Positions 6,548-10,991 of a stretch of DNA of 10,991 nt are shown piece by piece (position 1 is the stretch's first letter; each line of letters opens with the position of its first letter). The notes under the pieces are model-generated. The model was given only the letters and a program-made list of their open reading frames with translations, did no database searches and was not told where the DNA came from. The stretch is from Streptomyces griseus subsp. griseus (GTDB lineage: Bacteria > Actinomycetota > Actinomycetes > Streptomycetales > Streptomycetaceae): the NCBI RefSeq assembly GCF_000720255.1, contig NZ_JOJE01000081.1:1-10991 (forward strand), given 5' to 3'. The position numbers and the translations under genes are program-made.

Positions 6548-7471
6548 TCATGCCACCTTGATGACAACCTTGCCCGAGGTGTGACCGTTCTCGACGGTGG
6601 CGAGGGCGGCCGGGGCGTCGGAGAGCGGATGGACCGCGGTGATTACCGGTGCGAGGAGTCCGTCGAGGGCCAGCCGGGCCGACCGCTCCAGGTTCTCGCG
6701 GTCGACGCGACGCTCGACGAAACGCCCACCGAGATCGGGCACAGACATATCACCCACAGCGATGACGTTGCGGGGATCTTGGGCCAGCGGAGCGACCGTC
6801 CGCAGCGAGGTGCCTCCGGCCAGGTCGACGATCCCGTCGAAGCCGTCCGGAACCAGCTCGCGTGCCGCGGCGGCGACGTCCTCGGCGGTGTAGTCGATGA
6901 ACCGCACCCCGATGGCCTCGGCGTGCTCGCGTTTGGCGGTACTCCCGGTGCCTAGCACACGCAGCTCGCGCCCGATAGCCAGCCGGGCGACGGCGAGGCC
7001 GACCCCGCCCCCGACTCCGTTGACCAGGACCGTGGCACCGGCCGGGAGGCTGAGCTGGTCGAGCACGTCCACCGCGGTCGTCCCGGCTACTGGCAGCGTT
7101 GCCGCCACGGTCGCGGACAGACCCTCCGGGATGCGCGCGGTGTTCGGCGCGGACAGCACCGTTGTCTCGGCGTAGGTGCCGCCACCGGTGAGTGCGAAGC
7201 CGAAGACCGCGTCACCCACCTCGAGCCCATTGACGTCCTCGCCCCGGGCGAGAACGGTTCCGGCTGCCTCCATGCCCAGCACGCGGGGAAACGGACGCCC
7301 GCCGTCGAGCCCGTCGACCAGACCCGAGCGCAGAAGGTGGTCGAGGGGATTCACGCCGGCGACGTCGACCTGGATCAGCACCTCGCCGCGACCGGGGACG
7401 GGGTCGGGACGATCGAAGAACTCCTGCACCTCGGGCCCGCCATACCTGCCGAAACCCCACGCCTGCCCCAT
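6548..7471 (-). CDS. NADP-dependent zinc-independent oxidoreductase (quinone-oxidoreductase-like, MDR superfamily)
   Basis: A 307-residue intact protein. The N-terminal GroES-like domain (about 1-120) has MGQAWGFGRYGGPEVQEFFD and GVNPLDHLLRSG, followed by FPRVLGMEAAGTVLARG with the G-x-E-x-A-G-x-V of quinone reductases. The Rossmann part has ATVLVNGVGGGVGLAVARLA (nucleotide-binding A/N-G-x-G-G-V-G), then HAEAIGVRFIDYT. The C-terminus GHTSGKVVIKVA is the standard family ending. Catalytic zinc ligands are absent, as expected for the zeta-crystallin/QOR branch, which reduces quinones or enones with NADPH in the cytosol. The substrate is unknown. The ATG start has GAGAGG nine bases upstream. The gene follows the MerR gene on the same strand, 106 bp away, behind its own MerR-type promoter. 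Both are enclosed in the transposon-like cassette, with no sign of decay. Confidence 0.88.
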   Translation of the reverse strand: MGQAWGFGRYGGPEVQEFFDRPDPVPGRGEVLIQVDVAGVNPLDHLLRSGLVDGLDGGRPFPRVLGMEAAGTVLARGEDVNGLEVGDAVFGFALTGGGTYAETTVLSAPNTARIPEGLSATVAATLPVAGTTAVDVLDQLSLPAGATVLVNGVGGGVGLAVARLAIGRELRVLGTGSTAKREHAEAIGVRFIDYTAEDVAAAARELVPDGFDGIVDLAGGTSLRTVAPLAQDPRNVIAVGDMSVPDLGGRFVERRVDRENLERSARLALDGLLAPVITAVHPLSDAPAALATVENGHTSGKVVIKVA

Positions 7472-7521
7472 CTTCCGCCGCCTCTCGTATGACCGACCCG
7501 GTGATTCCGGGCGTGGTCGCC

Positions 7522-7553
7522 ATCCTCACCTCTGACATTGATGTGAGGGGCAA
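7522..7553 (-). promoter_or_regulatory. MerR-type promoter/operator for the oxidoreductase gene
   Basis: On the minus strand, TTGCCC (7548-7553) and GAGGAT (7522-7527) are separated by 20 bp, the over-long spacer typical of MerR-activated promoters. A dyad of 8-bp arms, CCTCACAT and AGGTGAGG (7 of 8 complementary), is centred in that spacer (7524-7548). The predicted transcript would have a leader of about 45 bases before the oxidoreductase ATG. I infer binding by the MerR protein encoded just upstream. The -10 match is poor, as is usual for activator-dependent promoters. Confidence 0.5.
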
Positions 7554-7577
7554 CCGGCTGAGATGCAGATCACAGCA

Positions 7578-7973
7578 TCAGGCCGACTGCGCCACCGGTT
7601 CCGGGGTCGTGGACAGCTCCGCCCGGTGTCGGCTGTTGGCCCTGATCAGCACGTCGAGTGCATCCCGGGTCTCGATCAGGTGCGCGATGTCGCCGTCGAT
7701 CCGGTCGCGCTCGCGCATCATCGCCGTGAACGTCTCCTCGGCGACGCCCAGGTCGCCCGGGACGTCCACACACGGCAGCACAGTCGCGATCACCCTGCTG
7801 GACATACCCGCGTCGAACAGCTGTCGGATGAGTGACACGCGCTGGACCGCAGCATCGGAATAGTGACGCTGCCCTGCGTCGGAGCGTGAGCTGGTCAGCA
7901 GGCCCTGCTCTTCGTAGTACCGCAGTGAGCGCGGACTCACGCCCGTGCGCTTGGACAACTCGCCTATCCGCAT
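7578..7973 (-). CDS. MerR-family transcriptional regulator
   Basis: A 131-residue protein. MRIGELSKRTGVSPRSLRYY followed by EEQGLL is the MerR winged-HTH start (helices 1-2, R-x-L-R-Y-Y-E), then R-H-Y-S-D-A-A-V-Q-R. The dimerisation coiled coil lies around ETFTAMMRERDRIDGDIAHL. The C-terminal end is short and has no cysteine cluster, so metal sensing is unlikely. The effector is probably a small organic or redox signal related to the oxidoreductase next door. The chosen ATG begins the family consensus exactly; longer upstream frames run into the cassette end and have no homology. There is no good ribosome-binding site, but a TAGGCT box seven bases before the ATG suggests a leaderless transcript. 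The regulator is carried inside the cassette with its probable target. Confidence 0.88.
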   Translation of the reverse strand: MRIGELSKRTGVSPRSLRYYEEQGLLTSSRSDAGQRHYSDAAVQRVSLIRQLFDAGMSSRVIATVLPCVDVPGDLGVAEETFTAMMRERDRIDGDIAHLIETRDALDVLIRANSRHRAELSTTPEPVAQSA

Positions 7974-7980
7974 CCCTGAG

Positions 7981-8008
7981 AGCCTACGCCCGCGTGCTCC
8001 AGGTTCAG
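7981..8008 (-). promoter_or_regulatory. Candidate leaderless promoter of the MerR gene
   Basis: On the minus strand CTGAAC (8003-8008) and TAGGCT (7981-7986) are 16 bp apart. TAGGCT ends seven bases before the ATG, the distance at which transcription would begin at or next to the start codon. CCTGGAG in the spacer resembles half of a MerR-type dyad, so autoregulation is possible. This is inferred from sequence only. Confidence 0.4.
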
Positions 8009-8075
8009 ACCGCCGTCGAGTCATGGACGCTCGCGGACACCCCCACGACCGCAGGGTTGTCCTCCCGGTCCCACG

Positions 8076-8127
8076 ACTGAGCACGTTCGTCTGTACACGC
8101 CTGAGCACTTTTCTCGGTACGCCGACA
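8076..8127 (-). repeat. Right terminal inverted repeat of the cassette
   Basis: Read inward from 8127 it begins TGTCGGCGTACCGAGAAAAG. The two GTGCTCA boxes lie at the same positions as in the left repeat (about 8102-8108 and 8078-8084). GTACAG is conserved between them. It is the partner of 6423-6474. Confidence 0.85.
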
Positions 8128-8133
8128 AGTCAC
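8128..8133. repeat. Right copy of the 6-bp target duplication AGTCAC
   Basis: It lies immediately outside the right tip GCCGACA and is identical to 6417-6422. Removing the cassette plus one copy would join CACGG-AGTCAC-CTCACCC as the empty site. Confidence 0.8.
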
Positions 8134-8302
8134 CTCACCCACCCAGACCAGGAGTCAGATGAGAGATCGCCACAACACAGCCAGAGTTGACAGGGAAGAA
8201 TCGTGCACGTTCTTCATCACTACGATCGAGTTCCGGCCCACCCTCGAAACGCCAGCGAGACGACGCGGCAGCGAAGGGACGACGCCGATATCAACAAGCC
8301 CC

Positions 8303-8332
8303 GGGATTGCAGGGCGTCCGCACTGCAATCCC
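8303..8332 (-). terminator. Hairpin terminator downstream of the deaminase-ASCH gene
   Basis: GGGATTGCAG (8303-8312) and CTGCAATCCC (8323-8332) are perfectly complementary around a 10-base loop. The hairpin starts 27 bases after the minus-strand gene's stop, a typical position. No T tract follows. Confidence 0.6.
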
Positions 8333-8359
8333 ATCGGGCGTGGAGCTATTCACGCTGCA

Positions 8360-9094
8360 TCACTGCACGGCGTCAGGCGCTTCGACGGTAAACGTCACAA
8401 ACTCGACTTCGGCATCGGAGGGCAAGCCGGGATAGTGGCCCTGGAGGCCCTTCTTGAGCTCTTCGATGGTCGTGAATCCATCGAGCCGAGCTTGTTCGGC
8501 GGTGAGGCGATCGAGCCGGTGGCGTTCGACGCCAGTGACGGTGCCCTTCAACGTGCGGTGGACTTCGTCGTCCTCGAAGAGAAAGATCGCGGGACCCAGT
8601 GCGATCGGATCGTCATAGCGGACGGTGGAGGTCTTCCGCGCGGCGGCGATGTCGTCGTAGTAGCGCTTGTTGAACCGAACAATTCGACGCGCATCCGCAT
8701 CGGGGAAGAAGTAGGTGTCCGGCAGAAGCTTTCGAATCGGGCGCAGTGTCGGACCGTCGTCGGTCGGTACGGCGACGAAGACGTCGGGATGGAGGTCGAG
8801 AAGCGCTTGGCGGCAGCGGCCGCACGGCGGGATGAGACCGCGACCTTGATCTCCCGCAGCGGCGATGGTGACGAGCGGGCCGGCTCCCGCTGCTGCGGCG
8901 GCACCGAGTACGACGAGTTCGGCGCACGGTCCGCCGGTGAAGTGGTAGACGTTGACCGCCTCGTGGATCCTGCCGGCCGTGTCCATCGCCGCTGCGGCCA
9001 CTGTGTGGTTCGGATCGCTCCCAAGGGCAGTAGCGAGCCGTTCCGCAGCCTCGATGACGCGGCGCTCGGAGTCGAAGAGCTTCATGGAGACCAT
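8360..9094 (-). CDS. Cytidine deaminase fused to an ASCH domain
   Basis: A 244-residue two-domain protein. The N-terminal half is a small tetramer-type cytidine/blasticidin deaminase: GGPCAELVVLGAAAAAG holds the Cys zinc ligand and catalytic Glu (C-A-E), and LIPPCGRCRQALLDLHPDVF holds the P-C-x-x-C ligands. The C-terminal half is an ASCH domain: RFNKRYYDDIAAARKTSTVR, FLFEDDEVHRTLKGTVTGVE, then LTAEQARLDGFTTIEELKK and HYPGLPSDAEVEFVTF. The R-K-T-x-T-h-R motif matches E. coli YqfB, an ASCH N4-acetylcytidine amidohydrolase (Lys and Thr retained; the third catalytic Glu appears as Asp here). I infer that modified cytidine is first unblocked and then deaminated. The ATG at 9094 is chosen for AAGG nine bases upstream; in-frame ATGs at 9136 and 9085 are alternatives. 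The gene is monocistronic with its own terminator. Confidence 0.85.
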   Translation of the reverse strand: MVSMKLFDSERRVIEAAERLATALGSDPNHTVAAAAMDTAGRIHEAVNVYHFTGGPCAELVVLGAAAAAGAGPLVTIAAAGDQGRGLIPPCGRCRQALLDLHPDVFVAVPTDDGPTLRPIRKLLPDTYFFPDADARRIVRFNKRYYDDIAAARKTSTVRYDDPIALGPAIFLFEDDEVHRTLKGTVTGVERHRLDRLTAEQARLDGFTTIEELKKGLQGHYPGLPSDAEVEFVTFTVEAPDAVQ

Positions 9095-9655
9095 GGCGCC
9101 GACCTTAGATCGGCCCAGCCGGACTCCTCGACACATTTGTTCTGTTGGGCCTCATCCTCAGCGTGGTCGGTGGCTCGACATCAAGACCCGCATATGAGAG
9201 GTGTCCCTCGGGGCCGGGTCCGCTACGACATCCTCAAGGCCGCCGTCGCCCAGGTGCTGGGGCTGAGCCGGGCGAGGGTGGAGACCGACCGGTGGATCGC
9301 GTTCAGACGGCGGGCGGTCCCATCCTTGCCCGGCCCGTACGCCGTCGCCTCTCCCCCGGCCGGATCGTGGCCTGGGCGGTGGCTGGCATCTGCGCTGCCG
9401 GACTTCCGTCCGAAGTGCTTCGACTGCACGTTGGTCGTGCCAACCGTGATCGTGAGGTCGGTGAAGATAGGTGTCCTGCCAACCCCGGCGGCCCAAGTCA
9501 TCGAGCGTCTTGTGGTGCGGCAGCTTCGACTGCACCGAGTCGAACACCTCTCAGCGGCACAGGGACCTCGTGCGTTGTGGGACGCCGGCCCGTCACCCGA
9601 TCAGTGGCCGCTCTGAAAGAGCTCCCTACGTTGTTCTGCGGGACGTAGTGAGCCC
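9095..9655. other. No assigned gene; coding-like but unrecognised stretch
   Basis: The start region of the deaminase gene is followed by about 500 bases without a recognisable gene. On the + strand the frame from ATG 9194 to TGA 9616 begins MRGVPRGRVRYDILKAAVAQ and has G/C-ended codons, at least to about 9300. It has no ribosome-binding site and no family resemblance that I can name. It may be the eroded remnant of an element like its neighbours. A 12-bp direct repeat CTTCGACTGCAC occurs at 9418-9429 and 9524-9535. The promoter of the deaminase gene should lie in the first 100 bases, but no clear boxes stand out. Confidence 0.3.
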
Positions 9656-9915
9656 TTCAGGAAGCTCATCTGGGCTTCGCCGGCCCTGCCGGGCGCGGTC
9701 CACGACATCAGGGCCGCCCGCTCCCACGGCCTGCTCGACGCCCTCACCACCGGCGGCATCCGGTGCTGGGCCGACAAGGCGTACCAGGGCTCCGGCCCCG
9801 CCGTCCGCGTCCCCTTCCGCGGCCGCTGGAACACGCTCTCGGCCGGGAAGAAGGCCGTCAACCGCGCCACGCGAAGATCCTCGCACTCGGCGAACAGGCC
9901 ATGGCCACCCTCACC
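9656..9915 (+). pseudogene. IS5-family transposase, C-terminal fragment with frameshift
   Basis: The frame reads KLIWASPALPGAVHDIRAAR, then GIRCWADKAYQGSGPAVRVP and FRGRWNTLSAGKKAVNR, the DDE_Tnp_4-like catalytic half of IS5-family transposases. V-H-D and A-D-K-A-Y-Q-G are the hallmark blocks. At about 9868 one base appears lost (GCCACGCG where GCCCACGCG is expected). The next frame continues HAKILALGEQAMATL, the segment with the last catalytic Glu. Homology ends at about 9915, before the usual W-R-L-L-R-K-L-R-C tail. The N-terminal HTH half is absent. An N-terminal IS5 piece lies on the other strand at 10345-10497, so the two may come from different copies or from an inversion. Confidence 0.8.
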
Positions 9916-9938
9916 GTGGAGCTGACCGCCTCAGCCAG

Positions 9939-9972
9939 AGGAGGAAGCCTCGCTGCCTCCTATACTCCTGGC
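9939..9972 (+). promoter_or_regulatory. Candidate leaderless promoter with an overlapping dyad
   Basis: TATACT (9961-9966) is a near-consensus -10 box, and the expected start site, six to seven bases downstream, falls on the GTG at 9973. The arms AGGAGG (9939-9944) and CCTCCT (9956-9961) form a dyad just upstream that overlaps the -10, so a repressor or hairpin could act there. No good -35 box is visible. AGGAGG is too far from the GTG to act as a ribosome-binding site. Confidence 0.45.
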
Positions 9973-10314
9973 GTGTTTGATACGTCGAACCTCTTCCACG
10001 TTTCGTCCGTGCTCAATCGGCAGTCGATCGCACAGCATGGCCTGGATTGGACCCGGATGGGCGCCGCACGGGGAATCGCCGGCAGCCGCCGCCCTGAGGT
10101 GGAGGGGATCTTCGTCTGTCGGGGCGAGGAGGACGCAGAGTTCTTCCTTCAGATCAACAACACCGGTGGACCGGTTGATCTCTGGTCCGTGGACGGCATC
10201 GATGAGGGGTTGCTCCTCGACAACGGCAACGGATTCGTCTACCTGCCCGGCCGCATACCAGCCGCGCGAGTCCGCCTGGTGCGATCAGACGTTCCTCCGC
10301 AGCACGGTTTTTGA
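9973..10314 (+). CDS. Small hypothetical protein, possibly ADP-ribosyltransferase-fold-like
   Basis: A 113-residue protein with a GTG start. It opens with NLFHVSSVLNRQSIAQHGLD, resembling the 'h-[YF]-H-h-[TS]-x-x-x-N-x-x-S-I-x-x-x-G-L' opening of ART-fold families (KptA/Tpt1, DarT-like and several uncharacterised groups). It continues GIAGSRRPEVEGIFVCRGEE, NNTGGPVDLWSVDGIDEGLL and GFVYLPGRIPAARVRLVRSD. The 'x-x-x-F-V-C/Y-R-x-E-x-x-A-E-F-F' strand-helix would match the G-V-h-h-h-x-x-x-x-x-A segment of such folds. There is no membrane segment, and length and codon use look intact. I do not recognise a named family, and catalytic activity is inference only. It lies alone between two IS5 fragments in opposite orientation, with no antitoxin-like partner visible. 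The start was chosen because the candidate -10 box positions transcription at this GTG. Confidence 0.7.
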   Translation: MFDTSNLFHVSSVLNRQSIAQHGLDWTRMGAARGIAGSRRPEVEGIFVCRGEEDAEFFLQINNTGGPVDLWSVDGIDEGLLLDNGNGFVYLPGRIPAARVRLVRSDVPPQHGF

Positions 10315-10344
10315 CTTCGCGCGGCGCTACGGCTAGGAGCAGAC

Positions 10345-10497
10345 CCACGCGGAATCTGGCTGCTAGCTCAGCGAAGGTGTAGCTGCAGCGCGGGTGGGCC
10401 AGGGTCGTCAGCGCCTGGCGGCTGCACGTCAGCCGCCGTCGGGTGCCGATCTGTCGTCGCCGAGCGGTCAGCTCCCACCGCGGCAGTTGCAGTGCTG
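10345..10497 (-). pseudogene. IS5-family transposase, N-terminal HTH fragment
   Basis: On the minus strand the frame reads HLSTSALQLPRWELTARRRQ, then IGTRRRLTCSRQALTTLAHP and RCSYTFAELAARFRVG. This is the N-terminal region of actinobacterial IS5-type transposases, whose pattern is 'L-x-x-R-R-x-x-h-x-x-x-W-R-x-L-x-x-x-x-Q-A-L-h-x-L-A-H-L-R-x-x-x-T-Y-A-x-L-A-x-x-F-x-V-G'. Homology stops at FRVG near 10350; the expected T-x-x-R-Y-h continuation and the whole catalytic domain are missing. The residues are divergent from the consensus, so this looks like an old copy. Confidence 0.6.
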
Positions 10498-10785
10498 AAG
10501 TGGACAGATGTAACCGCGCTTGGGTGGGCAATGACTCGGGGGCTCGGCGGAGAAGGTTGCTGTTAGTCGACAACCCATCTACCTGGGGCGTGGTCGTCCC
10601 GTCACCGCGACCCCTCGATCTCACAGGCAGGTTGGAAGGGGCTCACTGCAGCCAATTCTGTGCGCGCAGAGAACACGTCGACTTTCGCTGTCGGACAAGC
10701 ACCGTTTGTACGAACCTGTAACTTCTGAATGCAAGGGGCCCGTCTGCGACTGACGGTCCCGCGCACTGTTTCAAGGAAGTGAGTC
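10498..10785. other. No supported gene; leader region of the truncated gene at 10786
   Basis: No frame shows family resemblance or consistent codon bias. The last 100 bases are less GC-rich than the surroundings and probably hold the promoter of the interrupted gene that starts at 10786. TTGTAC (about 10705-10710) is a possible -35 box, but a matching -10 is not convincing. Confidence 0.3.
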
Positions 10786-10842
10786 ATGAGTTCTCAGGCG
10801 AAGGCATTCGGTTTTGGTAGAGACTGCTGCACGGACAGGTGA
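10786..10842 (+). pseudogene. Start of an unknown gene, apparently cut by the IS3 element
   Basis: An ATG with a good ribosome-binding site (AAGGAAG, about seven bases upstream) opens MSSQAKAFGFGRDCCTDR and stops after 18 codons. The frame ends within the presumed left end of the IS3 element, whose OrfA begins at 10887. The strong start and abrupt end suggest the 5' end of a gene whose continuation lies beyond the IS, outside the window. No family can be assigned from about 14 residues. A genuine 18-residue peptide is possible but less likely. Confidence 0.35.
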
Positions 10843-10886
10843 CACCTGACCTGGCTTGCTGAGAGGCGGCCTGGAAGGATGTCGCA

Positions 10887-10991
10887 GTGCCCAAGCCGTA
10901 TCCGAAGGAGTTCCGCGAGGACGTAGTAAGGGTCGCGCGCAACCGCGAGCCCGGCGTCACGCTGGAACAGATCGCCGCCGACTTCGGCGTC
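10887..10991 (+). CDS. IS3-family transposase OrfA, N-terminus (partial)
   Basis: The first 35 codons of an IS3 OrfA. VPKPYPKEFREDVVRVARNR followed by EPGVTLEQIAADFGV is the start of the HTH_Tnp_1 domain (Y-P-x-E-F-R-x-x-h-V-x-h, then the first two helices of the HTH ending A-x-x-F-G-V). OrfA binds the IS ends and is normally fused to OrfB by a -1 frameshift. The GTG at 10887 is chosen because GGAAGG lies eight bases upstream; the nearby ATG at 10879 is out of frame. The gene runs off the window. Its orientation matches the OrfB tail at position 2. Confidence 0.85.
   Translation, partial: MPKPYPKEFREDVVRVARNREPGVTLEQIAADFGV

Larger units (their letters stand above)
6423..8127. mobile_element. 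Non-autonomous transposon-like cassette carrying merR and an oxidoreductase gene
   Basis: A 1,705-bp segment bounded by terminal inverted repeats. The first 11 bases are identical at both ends (TGTCGGCGTAC), and 40 of the outer 52 match without gaps. A perfect AGTCAC duplication flanks it. Each end has two GTGCTCA boxes spaced 24 bp apart, resembling paired transposase-binding sites. The ends start TG and finish CA. Multiple internal repeats of this kind are known from IS21-family termini, which would also tolerate a duplication of this size; this assignment is my inference and IS481-like elements are an alternative. No transposase or helper ATPase is present. The only genes are a MerR regulator and an MDR-type oxidoreductase, so it must have been moved in trans. 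Confidence 0.75.

Noticed and set aside
8184..8215. TTGACA-like -35 box near 8185
   Set aside because: No -10 box at a suitable distance and no gene downstream on the + strand.
9418..9535. Direct repeat CTTCGACTGCAC, two copies 106 bp apart
   Set aside because: Only two 12-bp copies with no regular spacing or further units, so neither a CRISPR nor an iteron array.
8159..9616. A 485-codon + strand open frame starting with AGGAG-ATG at 8159
   Set aside because: Most of it is antisense to the deaminase-ASCH gene, whose domains are certain. The frame has no family resemblance, and long antisense frames are normal at this GC content.
1..10991. CRISPR arrays, tRNA and rRNA genes
   Set aside because: I looked for regularly spaced repeats, tRNA-like cloverleaf elements and conserved rRNA segments and saw none.

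Overview
The window looks like an accessory, probably chromosome-arm, region of a high-GC actinomycete such as Streptomyces. Its intact genes have the G/C-ended codons of that group, and one belongs to the mycothiol-dependent maleylpyruvate isomerase family, which is typical of actinobacteria. About half the window is wreckage of mobile elements. Pieces of IS3, ISAzo13, Tn3, tyrosine-recombinase (Tn554-like) and IS5 elements lie next to a few intact genes and to several host genes cut off in mid-frame.

Layout: 2-58 is the tail of an IS3-family OrfB. 370-732 (-) is a small STAS-domain protein, preceded by a cluster of hairpins. 1359-1915 (-) is an endonuclease/exonuclease/phosphatase gene without its N-terminal half. 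It abuts a 5'-truncated, nonsense- and deletion-bearing ISAzo13-type transposase (1918-3108 +). 3191-3952 (+) is an intact mycothiol-dependent enzyme, facing an unrecognised frameshifted remnant (3960-4240 -). Then come the C-terminal third of an amidase (4250-4551 -), a Tn3 transposase scrap fused in frame to a tyrosine recombinase with four frame changes (4562-6068 +), and a collapsed DUF6262 partner (6065-6333 +). This module ends in a 19-bp-stem hairpin.

The clearest new structure is at 6423-8127. It is a 1,705-bp cassette with 52-bp terminal inverted repeats, an 11-bp perfect tip TGTCGGCGTAC, two GTGCTCA boxes 24 bp apart at each end, and a perfect 6-bp target duplication AGTCAC. It contains no transposase. 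It carries only a MerR regulator and a quinone-oxidoreductase-like enzyme, with a MerR-type promoter between them. It appears to be a non-autonomous, passenger-carrying element.

To its right, 8360-9094 (-) encodes a cytidine deaminase fused to an ASCH domain, which suggests a two-step enzyme for modified cytidine. 9973-10314 (+) is a small protein resembling the N-terminal pattern of ADP-ribosyltransferase-fold proteins, with a -10 box placed for a leaderless transcript. It is bracketed by an IS5 C-terminal piece and an opposite-strand IS5 N-terminal piece. The window ends with the start of an IS3-family OrfA (10887-10991 +), in the same orientation as the OrfB tail at position 2. The whole region may therefore lie between two direct IS3 copies.
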